Below are positions 34,631 through 46,895 of a stretch of 64,000 bases of DNA, piece by piece. The notes beneath the pieces are model-generated. The model was not told where the DNA came from, did no database searches, and was given only the letters and a program-made list of their open reading frames with translations. Within the stretch, counting starts at the first letter, position 1, and each line of letters begins with the position of its first letter. Source of the stretch: Persicaria tinctoria (Eukaryota; Streptophyta; Magnoliopsida; Caryophyllales; Polygonaceae). The translations under genes and the position numbers were made by a program. The stretch covers positions 82,404,188-82,468,187 of the forward strand of contig JBANSL010000013.1 of assembly GCA_037127255.1 (NCBI GenBank). Direction: 5' to 3'.

Positions 34631-35220
34631 TGTTACCCTCAATTGCCGGTTACAAACAGTTGCAAAATACCGGTTGTTATATTTGCAAAATATGGCCCGG
34701 CTATTTTGGCCCATTTTTTTGCCCTCTTGGCTATTTGTGCAAATAGGCCCATTTTTTGGCCTATTTTGTGCAATTTCCTCAGTAAAAATAGCATGGGTAG
34801 TAGTATTTGCTACTTTTGCAAAAAAAAATTAACCTCTTCATCCGGTTGCAAGTAACCAAAATAAAGAAAAAAAAAAGAAAAAGGAAAGAGTGAAGGTGTG
34901 ATGTGTCAGGGAAATAGTGTGGAAATGGGGAGGAGAGAGAGGATTATTCCATGTGCATTAAACGTTGGCCCCCACATGCATTAAATGCACAGACATTTTC
35001 CGCTTAAAAATAGGAAGGAGAGATGATTTGAAGGGAAAGTAAAAGAACCGCCATTGAAGCTGATTGGGAAGCAAAGGTGGTCCCAGTTAGCAGTTATATG
35101 TCAGACAATAGGAAACACGGGACAACAATCGATTATTACATGTCACGCAAAGGGTGACACATGCCAAATCCAAATAGCATATATTAGCGAAAATGGGTAA
35201 GAAAGCGTACGATATTGTTT
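34631..35220. other. Low-complexity intergenic sequence
   Basis: Positions 34640-34860 contain many TTTGCAAAA and GGCC-ATTTT words, similar in style to 46970-47060. No gene is visible up to the left end of the long inverted repeat at 35221. Confidence 0.4.
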
Positions 35221-35709
35221 GGAAAAACTAATTAAAATACCCCACCTTTGAGGGTATGGTAAAAATATATCCTTAACTTTCAAATGTAATAAAAGTATCC
35301 TAACCTTTGAGTGTAGTGGTAATATATTACCACAGGTTTTCTCATGGGTCAAATATGATGACAAGGCAACCTACATGGATTTTTTTTTGACAATGCAGCC
35401 TACGTGGAAGCCTATTTACAAATTAGCACTAAAAGTGGGTATTTTAATTTTTTAACGGTTTTCTTAGGATAGAAATAAACCGACAACAAAATTAAACCCG
35501 AAAAATAAAATTGATTCAACCAAGCAACTAATCCGGTCAAAATTGCCTCAAATTAACACAACACGACTATTGCTAACCCAAACCGACAACAAAACTAAAC
35601 CGACAATAAAAGAAACAACGAAGTGGAAAAAGTCAAAACTGGCTCAGTCAAGCTCGTCAATGAATCAAAGAGGAAGACGATGTGAGAGAGACAACTCAAG
35701 ATTGGCGAC

Positions 35710-37097
35710 TGACGGAGGGAAAACCTGTCGTTGATTCCGCCAAAGAAACTCGAACCTATAACTAGTATAGTAATAAGTAAGAGGTCGATCCCACAGGGAA
35801 ATTTATAACTCAAGTGCGATTTTAACGTTGATTAAGTAACCAGATTGGGGGTTTTAGTGTGAAAGTTTTAAAGCAAAATAACGAAAGCAGAATAAGTGAA
35901 TTTGGTTTAGACAGATGAGAGAAGCAATTCCACCTACAATTTTCCACTTTATCGGATTGAAGCGATCCTTGTAACTTCTTCTCGTCCTATTACGTTTCCT
36001 ATGAATGCCCTTGTCCCGACCTAATATAGTTACTAGTCCAATCAGTCCTAGAAACCCTTATCAATCGAACAGTCCCTAAAGAAGGATTTAACCCAATTGA
36101 TAGCTTTAAGTTCAGAGATTAGCCAAGGTATTTGCAGTCCCTAAAGAAGGATTTAACAACACATTCAACTTCCTACTCATTCAATTAGTTCAATCAGCCC
36201 TAAAGGAACAAGTTTGCCACTTAAGTTAAGGTTCACAATCAGGAATCTACAAAACCTTAGCGATTGAATTGATCTAACGAGTTGGCCAGACAAGATAGAA
36301 CAAAACAATAATTAATTAGCACGAAGAAGTTGAAGCATTCACAAATAGGAAACCAGGAGCGAGAATTAGAAACTCACAATCAATCCGAATAAAGCTTCAA
36401 ATTTCAGGCAGAATAGATGAGTTTAGTTCCTCATAGAAGACATAGCTCAAAATCTCTAAAAAGTTTAATGGTTGAATGAATAGAATGAATGCCCCTGAAA
36501 AATAACATAAAAGGCCTAATTAAAAGCTTCCAAGTCGGCCTCAAAGTGAATAAATTAGAAACTAGGGTTTTTTCCATCAAAACGGCGCGCGGCAGTACGT
36601 GCGGCGGGCGCGGCAAACCATGCGGCGGGCGCAGCAAACCATGCGGCGGGTGCTGCATTGGTCTTTCACGGAAATTCCGTCTTGAATCAGCTCTCGACGT
36701 CAACATGAAAGTTGTAGCCCTCTGAAAGAGCTTTCCAACGCATGGTCATAATAGTCGATCGGACAATCGAGGCCTCCAGAAAGTGCAAAACAAGTTCAGC
36801 ATGTCTGGCGACAACTTCTGCAGACTTGTTCTTCGTTTAGGTTCGCTTCTTCTTCTCAGGACCTCTTGAGATCTTCATGTAAGCTTCTTCGATCAACTAG
36901 ACATTCTCATCCAATGCGTTATCAACCCATGTCTCCTCCTCGGATCCACGATTACCTGAAATAATCAATAAAAGCGTGTAGATTCCGATTCCGACAACAT
37001 AGAGAACTAATATGCAAATCGTGCTTAAACCATTTATGAAATGCATCCTAACTAAGCTAAATGCAGCCTATTATGCCTACCTAAATGCATGCTATCA
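35710..37097 (-). repeat. Athila 3' LTR (1388 bp)
   Basis: On the minus strand this LTR runs TGATAGCATGC to TCCGTCA. It is nearly identical to the 5' LTR. It has only about two and a half units of the GCGGCGGGCGC minisatellite (36586-36656). Confidence 0.93.
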
Positions 37098-38505
37098 AAC
37101 TCCCCCACACTTAACCTTTGCTTGTCCTCAAGCAATGATAGAATGAACATGAATCAACGCATCCCATAGGAAATCCCTTCAAGTTTCAACCTCATCAAAA
37201 AGCAACATCATAGCAGGTGAAAACATAAACCAAGCGAACAAACGTCATAGCATGTATTCAGGTGATCAAAGCTTAGAAGTAGACATCATCCAACCTCACC
37301 AGAAGTATGTGTTTCACTCATGTGTTTAGGCTTTTAGGTACAACTCTCAACTCAAACCAATACTGCACTAAGCTCATAGACATTGACCACCATATCACCA
37401 ATTAACTACCGAAATGTCATTACTTGCGGGACACAATAAAGAAAATAAAATTCAACACTTTTTTTTTCTTTTCTTTGTCTTTCTTTCTCTTTTTTTTTTC
37501 TTTTTCTTGTCTTGGTGCTTTCCTTACGCGAAGCGCAAACATGGGTGTCATGAATGGCCCCGGTCTATCAACACCTCAACTATTAATATGAAGTCCACTT
37601 GAACACCTTTTGACGCGAGTTGCAAACATGGGTGTCATGAATGAACCTGGTTACTCAATGATCAAGCTTTCTTTCCTAGTGGATAGTTTTCAACACCTTT
37701 TTGCACGAATCATACCCATGGGTGTCATGCATAAATCCGGTTACTAAGTGCATCAACCATTGCCACCTTATTCACTAATTATGCATAAAATTACCCAAAA
37801 AGACTCAAGATATAAACATAAACTCCGCAAGCAACAAACATGTGCATCGGTCTTCAAAAATAGATATTGCAGTCAATGCCAAGAGGTAGCAACAGTAGGT
37901 GAGTAATTAACACAATTGAGCAAAAGAATTCAAATAAGGCCAAACATCCTCACAGGGTCATGTTTTTAGGACTTCAATCATACTTTAGCTCAATCATACA
38001 TGCTCAATTATATTTGCTAGCTCACGTTCCACAAAAATCAAATAGAAATAATAATCAAAACATCCAGAACTCCATGGGATTTTTATGAATCATGCTTGAA
38101 ATTTAAAATAGAGGACAAAATAAGCAAGATGGGTATTTGAATAACACATATGTATGCAATGCATGCTTATTTTCTTGGTTTTTCCGATTTTTTTTTTATG
38201 ACGAAAATTAAAATAAATGAAAATTAAACAACAATAAAACTAACCAACAACTTAATTAAACTCAAACATGGTGCAGAAAATTAAATATGATCTAACTATA
38301 TGCACTATATAGATAAAATTCCCCTCCCCCACACTTGAAGTTTTCATTGTCCTCAATGAAACATTAAAGACAACAAAAATAAATCACATATACTCAGGGT
38401 GAAGGGAAAGATAAAGGAAGAAGAAAGAAAAACTTACCTCGGGTTGCCTCCCGAGAAGCGCCTTTGTTTCAAGTCGTTGGCTCGACGTGATGACCCTTGA
38501 TTGGC
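37098..38505 (-). other. Athila internal non-coding region
   Basis: The stretch between the protease stop and the 3' LTR, where pol or env-like genes would normally lie, has no frame of note. It contains a polypyrimidine tract on the plus strand (37458-37510), three similar blocks with CATGGGTGTCATGAAT (about 37540, 37626 and 37708) and the polypurine tract at its left end. The pol region has been lost. Confidence 0.7.
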
Positions 38506-41079
38506 CTATGTTCCTCCACCAGGGTCACCAACACCGGTCATTTTATTGACCAATGCGGGTACCCTTGAAAGGTGTAGCTTTTTGTTCCAACATTCAGCCA
38601 TTACCCTTAGCTCCTCTCCATGAGCTATGCCTGGGGGTTGTCCTGGAATCACAAACGGTTTCAATTTGTTAGGAGGTTCAAATTTGCCTAAACTATGTTC
38701 CTTAGGTGTTCCTAACAAATCACGAAAAATATTGTTGTGCTCAGTATTGTTAGCAATAGGCATATCTAAAGAATTTTCAGGAGAAAGCTTAGCATGATTA
38801 AAGAGAGAGAACTCTATCTTTCTTCCATCAAACTCCATAGTCAATAGACCCTCACAACAATCAATTTTCGTTTTCGCCGTTTTCAAGAATGGCCTTCCTA
38901 GTATAATGGGTGTTTCAGGGGTTCCCTGCTCCATATCTAAAACAAAGAAATCAACAGGGAAGAACAAATCATCCACCATAACTAAAACATCTTCAACAAC
39001 GCCTCTTGGCCTGATTTGTGATCGATCAGCAAGTTGCACTGTAACCCCTGTCTCAGTCAAAGGACCCAAACCCAAAGACATGTACATATTATATGAAATA
39101 ACATTAATTGAGGCTCCTAGATCTAACATGGCTTGTTTGAATCTAGTATTCCCAATTGCACATGGAATTGTAAACATACCTGGATCTCCACATTTTTCAG
39201 GCAATTTCCTTTGCAACATGGCAGAAACATTTTCATTCAAGCTTACCTTTTCCTTCTTTTTCAGTCTCTGCTTCTTCTTGATGGTGCACAATTCATTCAA
39301 AAATTTAGCATATCTAGGGATGCTCTTAATTAATTTGAGTAAAGGAATGTTTACCGCACACTTTCCGAATGTCTCAAAGATTTCCTTGTCATTCTCATAT
39401 CTTCATGTGTCCTTCAAGGCTTCCGGAAAAGGCGGAATGGGCTTTGGAATCTCCATAGATGAGGGAGAAGAAGGAGTAGAAGAAGAAGAAGAAAGAGGGA
39501 GAGAAGAGGAAAGAGGTGAGGGAGAAAATGTACCAGAAGACGAATCGGCGGCGGGTGAGGCAAACCATGCGGCGGGCGCGGCAACAGGAGCGGCGGGCGC
39601 CGCAGCTTGCCAGGTTTCTCCTGCGGCGGGCGCAGCTGGAATAGGCTCTCTGGCGGCGGGCACCGCAGGTGACAGCGGCGGGCGCCGCAAGGGTTGCCGC
39701 GGGCGCCGCACCACTGTTTGCCCGTTTTCATCTTCAATAATTTCTAATTCCTCATCCATTATCTCCTCATCGTCGTTTTTATTTGTGACAACCAGTTCCT
39801 TGCCACTCCTAAGCGTTATAGCACTGACATTCTCCTTAGGATTCTCAATGGTTTGCGACGGAAGCTTTCCTGAACTGTTTGCCTCCTTAGCACTTAAGAT
39901 TTGAATGAGCTGACTCATTTGATTCTCAAGATTTGTCATCCGATCGGATTGCTGCTTCTCTAGATTCGCCATCCGCTCTGACTGTTGTTTATCATTCCTC
40001 ATGACTAATCGTGACAGTTTCTGCAGTGGATCCTCATTATCCCCATTTGATTGCTGCTGACCTCCCTGTCGAGGTTCATATTGTTGTTGAGGCCTTTCCT
40101 GTTGCCCCCCTTGCTGATTGAAAGAGGCTTGATAGTTCCCATAGCCTTGCTGATAGCCCCTATTGTAATTGTTGTTGTTGAAATACCCAGGATTGCCATC
40201 GTTTCCTTGCATAGGCCGTTGTTGAGCGAAGTTCCCAATGGCATTCAATTCAACATTAGAATCTTGTATGATTGGGCACATGTCCATAGGATGGGTGAAT
40301 TGGTTGCAAAGACCACATGCCTTCAATTGTTGAGGATTTCTATCAAGGATCAATTGTTTCATCATCTCCTTCACCTCTGCCATATCCGTCTGAAGTGCAG
40401 CCACAGGGGCATCAACAGCGAGTACACCCCTAGCCCGAGTGCTTTTGTTGAACTGTCTAGAGCCCTCAGATAGCTCCCTAAACACCTCCCAAGCTGCGAC
40501 AGGTGTCTTATTCAGCATGTTTCCTCCACAAGCAGAATTCACCGTCTTGCGCTCTATATCAGTCAACCCATTGAATAGAAAGAGAACCAGATCCTTTTGA
40601 GCGTACCCATGGCATGGGCAGCTAGCGCAGAGTTTCTTGAAACGCTCAAAATACTCATGTATCGACTCTGTCGCGTACTGCTCAATGCTGCTGATAGACC
40701 TTTTCAAAGCATTTAGCTTTGTTGCAGGGAAGTACATCTCTAGGAAGACTCTTTTCATCTCGGCCCAAGTAGCAATAGAGTCAGGTGGTAGATAGAAGAA
40801 CCATTCATTTGCATCATCCTTCAAAGTGAAGGGAAAGGCTCTCAGCTTGATTTGCTCTTCAGTTACGTTCGCTGGTTTCATCCCAACCACCACCCTATGG
40901 AATTCAGAAAGATGCTTGTGGGGGTCCTCCCCACTTAGCCCATGGAATTTGGGTAGAAGATGAACTACCCCTGACTTCAGCTCAAAGTTTACTCCTTCTG
41001 CCAGCGCAGGGTATTGGATTGCCAGGGGTTGCTGTGCCAGATCAGGAGCAGAAAGCTCCTTAAGAGTGCGGTTCGCCAT
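38506..41079 (-). pseudogene. Athila Gag-protease with one in-frame stop
   Basis: The Gag frame starts at ATG 41079 and runs 558 codons to TGA 39405-39403. Residues about 40-210 form a Retrotrans_gag domain (LPKFHGLSGEDPHKHLSEFH; WFFYLPPDSIATWAEMKRVF). A CCHC knuckle follows (CGLCNQFTHPMDMC), then Gln/Asn-rich and Ala/Pro-rich low-complexity parts. The same frame continues after the TGA (RYENDKEIFETFGKCAVNIP) into an aspartic protease with active site LDLGAS and the family's ILGRPFLKTA, ending at 38506. The 39300 start used by a simple ORF call is therefore internal. A single C-to-T change (CGA to TGA) could explain the stop. The Ala-rich part is coded by GCGGCGGGCGC-like repeats that also occur in the LTRs. 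Confidence 0.88.
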
Positions 41080-41208
41080 CTCTGCAATGTTTTCTACAGG
41101 GACGAATTAGTAGCAACAGGTATGGACCCTATAAGACGGTCCACACCAAGATCAACACTAAAAACACACAAGAATTTAACAAAATTTCCCCGGCAACGGC
41201 GCCAAATT

Positions 41209-42709
41209 TGACGGATGGAAAACTTGTCGTTGATTCCGCCAAAGAAACTCGAACCTATAACTAGTATAGTAATAAGTAAGAGGTCGATCCCACAGGGAAA
41301 TTTATAACTCAAGTGCGATTTTAACGTTGATTAAGTAACCAGATTGGGGGTTTTAGTGTGAAAGTTTTAAAGCAAAATAACGAAAGCAGAATAAGTGAAT
41401 TTGGTTTAGACAGATGAGAGAAGCAATTCCACCTACAATTTTCCACTTTATCGGATTGAAGCGATCCTTGTAACTTCTTCTCGTCCTATTACGTTTCCTA
41501 TGAATGCCCTTGTCCCGACCTAATATAGTTACTAGTCCAATCAGTCCTAGAAACCCTTATCAATCGAACAGTCCCTAAAGAAGGATTTAACCCAATTGAT
41601 AGCTTTAAGTTCAGAGATTAGCCAAGGTATTTGCAGTCCCTAAAGAAGGATTTAACAACACATTCAACTTCCTACTCATTCAATTAGTTCAATCAGCCCT
41701 AAAGGAACAAGTTTGCCACTTAAGTTAAGGTTCACAATCAGGAATCTACAAAACCTTAGCGATTGAATTGATCTAACGAGTTGGCCAGACAAGATAGAAC
41801 AAAACAATAATTAATTAGCACGAAGAAGTTGAAGCATTCACAAATAGGAAACCAGGAGCGAGAATTAGAAACTCACAATCAATCCGAATAAAGCTTCAAA
41901 TTTCAGGCAGAATAGATGAGTTTAGTTCCTCATAGAAGACATAGCTCAAAATCTCTAAAAAGTCTAATGGTTGAATGAATAGAATGAATGCCCCTGAAAA
42001 ATAACATAAAAGGCCTAATTAAAAGCTTCCAAGTCGGCCTCAAAGTGAATAAATTAGAAACTAGGGTTTTTTCCATCAAAACGGCGCGCGGCAGTACGTG
42101 CGGCGGGCGCCGCAAAGTTGCGGCGGGCGCAGCAAACCATGCGGCGGGCGCAGCAAACCATGCGGCGGGCGCAGCATGAATACCGCCCCTGGTGGCGGGC
42201 GCGGCAAACCATGCGGCGGGCGCAGCAAACCATGCGGCGGGCGCAGCAAACCATGCGGCGGGCGCTGCATTGGTCTTTCACGGAAATTCCGTCTTGAATC
42301 AGCTCTCGACGTCAACATGAAAGTTGTAGCCCTCTGAAAGAGCTTTCCAACGCATGGTCATAATAGTCGATCGGACAACCGAGGCCTCCAGAAAGTGCAA
42401 AACAAGTTCAGCATGTCTGGCGACAACTTCTGCAGACTTGTTCTTCGTTTAGGTTCGCTTCTTCTTCTCAGGACCTCTTGAGATCTTCATGTAAGCTTCT
42501 TCGATCAACTAGACATTCTCATCCAATGCGTTATCAACCCATGTCTCCTCCTCGGATCCACGATTACCTGAAATAATCAATAAAAGCGTGTAGATTCCGA
42601 TTCCGACAACATAGAGAACTAATATGCAAATCGTGCTTAAACCATCTATGAAATGCATCTTAACTAAGCTAAATGCAGCCTATTATGCTTACCTAAATGC
42701 ATGCTATCA
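41209..42709 (-). repeat. Athila 5' LTR (1501 bp)
   Basis: This LTR is the same as the 3' LTR except for an expanded minisatellite at 42097-42270, which accounts for the 113-bp length difference, and a few substitutions. Confidence 0.93.
42097..42270. repeat. About 21-bp GC-rich minisatellite in the 5' LTR
   Basis: Repeats of GCGGCGGGCGCAGCAAACCAT, read directly about eight times with variants and an interruption (GAATACCGCCCCTGG). The 3' LTR has fewer units. The same words occur in the Gag gene at 39545-39710. Confidence 0.85.
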
Positions 42710-43059
42710 GCGACCACGAGCGAGGAAGAATGTCATTGAAGAGGAACCATGAACTGTCTGGAAGACATGGATGACAGTTCAAGAGGCGACCACGGAAAAA
42801 GATATGAGGGAGGAAAAGACGTTGGATATGAACCCGGTCTAAATCTTTATTTTTTTTTCCTAAGGAAACCGTTCAAGAAAACTCATTTGAAAAAACAATT
42901 CCACGTAGGCTGCCTTGTTAGCATTTTTTACCCGTGAGAAAACCCGAGATAATATATTACCACTACCCTCAAAGGTCGGGATATTTTTATTATATTTGAA
43001 AGTTGAGGATATATTTTTACCATACCCTTAAAGGTGGAGGTATTTTAATTAGTTTTCCC

Positions 43060-43364
43060 TATTTGTTTTACGTGCCAGATAAAATTAATATGCCAGTTAT
43101 TATGTTTTACATGCCACCAATATCTAAACTTGTGCCAAAAAAATAAAATTCCATGCCAATGATATTTCGATGTCTAGGAATTGTTAACAAATCCATGAAG
43201 TGCACGAATCATACGATGGGGAATCTTAAGTTACTGGCACGGTTTAGCGTTCGATCGACACACAATATTAAGTTGTTGGCACGTATTTCATATTGGTTGG
43301 CATGCAACTGATCACTGGTTGTCCATAATTCAATTCCGATATTTATTCAATGACATCACTTCCA

Positions 43365-43419
<55 letters not shown>

Positions 43420-43476
43420 CTCTACCTCTCTTCTCTACGAAAAGTGGATTTCCTCCCTCTCTCATATGTATTTAAC
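43060..43476. other. Intergenic with CT microsatellite
   Basis: Contains (CT)n at about 43370-43414 and no gene. GTGCCA/TGGCAC words recur several times between 43070 and 43315. Confidence 0.5.
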
Positions 43477-43851
43477 TAGTATGACCCCCGCGCCATTGCG
43501 CGTTTTTTTATAAATAAAATCTTGCTAATATATTAAATTAATATTATAAAATAATAGTAAAAGTTTAGATAATTAAATGTTTTAAATTAAACTCATTGGT
43601 TGAAAAAGCAATTAAATTAGTATAATTAGTATATATATACATATTACTAATATGAATTTTATATTTCCTTATTATTAATTTTTTGTTTTGAATTAATCCC
43701 ATTGTTTTTTCAAAAAAAAACTGCTAAAACTGTAATTTAGACTAAGATCATAGATTAATTGAATTTTTTTTAAAATTGATTGAATAACCTACTTTTAAGG
43801 AGAGAATGACACCTCATCAAAAAGACTTCTCTTTTAATAGTTAGTTATAGA
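43477..43851 (-). mobile_element. Mini-Helitron (about 375 bp)
   Basis: On the minus strand it begins TCTATAACTAACTATTAAAA (43851; 43855 also possible) after an A. It ends with a small hairpin CGCGC-AATG-GCGCG (43503-43490) followed by GGGGTCATACTAG, then T. TC start, hairpin about 10 bases before CTAG, and A/T insertion are Helitron rules. There is no coding capacity; the inside is AT-rich. Confidence 0.75.
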
Positions 43852-43921
43852 TAGATAGATTATAGATGTTCTCTCTCCATTTTTCATTTAGTGATTCATC
43901 TCCCCCCTCTCTCTCTCTCTC

Positions 43922-46890
43922 TGTAACACCCCCTTTTATAACCCAAGGGAATGCCACAGCGCCAATGATTACTCGGACTTTAATGTCTTTGTAACCATCT
44001 TAGGCTTATAGGGACATGCAACCATGCTCCCATAAACAAGATGATAACAATTAAATACATAAATGAAATAAAATTTAATAGCGGAAGACTTGAAATATAA
44101 AAATAATTTTTTATATTAAACTCTCCTCGAAAATTGAGGATTTAATTACAAATTGAGAACAATACAGCGGAAGACTTTTAAATAAAATTAAAACAATAAA
44201 ACTCTTATACAACATATCTAGGAATTTTAAAATTTAAATACAATGTTAAAAGTAACTTTAATGTCTTCTCAACTTCTCTGTTCTTCTGAGACTCGACCTA
44301 AACCTGCGAAGACTGGTCTGGCATCCGGAATGAAGGACACCAGCCATCCAAATATAGGACGGTTAGTTCGCAAGAACTAGCAAATGACGGCTCGAAAACT
44401 GGGACGACTTTGGATTCAAGTGACCATGAAACGGTAAGAATTAAATCCAAATGAGACTTGAATATTTGAAGTGGATTGGCTTATTTGTGACCCGACCCTC
44501 CTATGACACGGATAACCCTCAAGGGTTGAGTAAGAAAAGAGTATTAGGAATCATATCCCGATTACAGATGGAATATGACATAGCTTGAAACAAGTTATGA
44601 TTACTACCCATTACATTATTAATACATTGTTTATTATACGATCTAAACTAAGTATTGGTTCAAAAGGTACTCGATGTGGCCCAAAATCGACCCAGAGGGC
44701 AGGACTCTTCCGGAGAGTTTTAAACCGCGGGCTGAGACAGTCGATTAAGGGTTGATCTTGTGTCCCCCAATACCTAGTTCAAACCATGTTTGTTACTTGT
44801 ACATTATTCTTCACTCACTTACTCACATGATATGCATTTTACATCTTTTATCTTTTTATCAACTACTACCGGTCCCACTCTGTCTATAGTGGATAGCGAC
44901 CTACAACCATTGGTTGTGTAACACCTCGCATGGAAGTGTAGTTTCATGAAACCTTTAGACCGAGGAGTAACGGCCCCGACCTACACTTTACAACATCACT
45001 TTCACTTTACTTCACACATTACTTTACCATTTCACATTGCTTTTCGTTGATTGATTGATTACACAATTCTTCACATTACTTTACATTTTCCACTTTATGA
45101 TTCACTTTACCTTTCGATGATTGATATGTTTTACTTTGATTGGTTTGGATTCAGTTGAGTTTCACTCGCAACAACAATCCTCACATTATTACTACTTATT
45201 CACAAGATTGATCACAACGAAATAAACAGAATGGATACATAAAAGAAACATATCCCTTTCTTAACCAATTAGCATGAAAGAACAAAATAAATCATGCTTT
45301 AATAAACATGTGGGTATCTATGTCATTATTATATATACGTCGAATAATAACATTACCCAATTATACTCGCCAAATTCAAGCTAACGGATAAATAAATCAC
45401 ACAAGGCGGATGAATTGTAATTTATTTTAATTAATTTGGCAAGCATTTCAAAGAACGAAAACAACAAGACACGAAGGCACCAAATGCTCGGAAGGTCACT
45501 TGCCTTGATCCGAAGTTGCAAGCTTTGACTTAAGTGGTTGGTTGACTCGAATTCCCTCGTACACGTCTAGGGATTGACGGAGCATTGCGGAATTAAAGAG
45601 ATTGAAAACGTTTAAATCAACCCTGAAAAGTATGGGATTTTTCCTGAAATTAATTATGCTGAAACAGGGGCATATTTTATAAAAACGGACATTACGGGAG
45701 GTTTTATGTAATTACCCTTCTTCAACCTCACACCCGACAGCAACACCCAGCGCTTTTCCGGCGAGCTTCCGGCGAGACTTCGGCGAGTCGTATCGGTTTC
45801 GTTAGTACTCGGAATGACACGCGATCGGTTACTACGGATTCATGGTAAAGAGGCGCTCCTCCCTGGTGGTTCTGGCGGCATCGGCAGAGGTTGGAAGCGG
45901 CGGACGAGGGCGGCTCCGGCGAGGTAAGTTTCGAAATTGGGGGTTTTGAAATCGGGATGTTTTTGTGAAACTTTTGTGAAGGGGATTGTAGGTTAACGTG
46001 TTTAGAACACGATGAACTAGTTTGAGAGCTCGGATATGGAGAGGAATGGTGGTGGTGTGCTTCGAAAGTGATCCCGAAAGGGGTATTTATAGGAGGAGGA
46101 TTTGGGGATGGATTTGATTAAGATAAATCCGTAAATCGATTAGATAAACACTACCAATGCTACCCCAATCTTCAATTTGCTGAGATTCGTCCCGAATTGA
46201 TCGGATTTGGATGAGCTTCGAATTTGGGGAAATTCTTATTCGGCTTTGTTTCAATCCGAATCTTCAAAATTTGTTGAATAAATCTCGTTAGAAACGGATA
46301 GGGAACGTTCTGGAATAGTTTGGTTGAGATTTGGGGCGAGATTTGAGGAACTAAATTTCTCATTTGTTCAACAGTTCGTTTGACAGGGCTGAGGAGGAAG
46401 AAGGGTTCAACCGAACCGGTTCATCATTTTTCTTTTCTTTTTTCTAATGGGTCCGGTTCACCTGAACCGGAAAAATAGGAAACCGATGAACACTATTCCA
46501 ATTTATAAATAAATAAATAAATAAATATATATCCAAAAATTTATTTATTATAATTCTACCTAAATTAAATAAAAAAACATTTAATGAAATACATTTTATT
46601 TTGCGTAACACCATTTTTCTAAAACATTATATTAAATATTTTACGTAAATTATCATAATTATGAATCCTTCCTTATTTTTGAAGAAAATATACCACTTTG
46701 TCTCAAAACAAAAAACTTATTTGTTTACTATATATGCACATAAGATGAAATATCTTTAAACTAGTTATAAAACTTTATCTATATTCAATTCGAAAGAAAA
46801 AATATTTCGAAGTTCAAAATAAAATAACTTTTATTTCCAAAATTATATTTACTTAAAAAGAAATACCCAAAGATAATTTGGGGTATTTCA
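43922..46890. mobile_element. Probable 3-kb solo LTR (Ty3/Tekay-like)
   Basis: The block starts TGTAACACCCCC and ends GGGGTATTTCA, with CTCTC directly before (43917-43921) and after (46891-46895). The left CTCTC is in a CT microsatellite, so the duplication is only supportive. No primer site or coding domain is found inside, and the 2.97-kb length fits LTRs of plant Tekay/Del chromoviruses, which often start TGTAACACCCC. A GC-rich part (45720-45930) may be the transcribed leader. Confidence 0.5.
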
Positions 46891-46895
46891 CTCTC

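Larger units (their letters stand above)
35710..42709 (-). mobile_element. Athila-type Ty3 element, gag-protease only
   Basis: A 7.0-kb element on the minus strand is flanked by the perfect 5-bp duplication GCGAC (35705-35709 and 42710-42714). The 5' LTR is 41209-42709 and the 3' LTR 35710-37097. The primer site TGGCGCCGTTGCCGGGGA (41204-41187) matches tRNA-Asp type sites used by Athila. The polypurine tract GTGTGGGGGAG lies directly before the 3' LTR (about 37110-37100). Only Gag and protease are encoded; reverse transcriptase, RNase H and integrase are absent, so it depends on a partner element. LTRs are nearly identical outside one minisatellite, so insertion was recent. Confidence 0.93.
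35221..43059. mobile_element. Long-TIR (Mutator-like) element, interrupted by Athila
   Basis: The left end 35221-35395 and right end 42890-43059 are inverted copies of about 170 bp. Shared blocks are AAAACTAATTAAAATACC, GGGTATGGTAAAAATATATCC, GTAGTGGTAATATATTA, GGTTTTCTCA and CAAGGCA-CCTAC. Removing the Athila insertion and its target copy leaves an element of about 0.84 kb with no transposase, i.e. non-autonomous. Flanks share only TTGTTT (left GATATTGTTT, right TATTTGTTT), so a 9-bp Mutator duplication is not proven. Confidence 0.65.

Noticed and set aside
38906..39904. 332-codon open frame on the plus strand
   Set aside because: It is antisense to the Athila gag-protease gene, which has clear domains; the plus-strand frame has none.
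35213..43068. Proven 9-bp Mutator target duplication
   Set aside because: Flanks share only about six bases (TTGTTT), so the duplication is not claimed.
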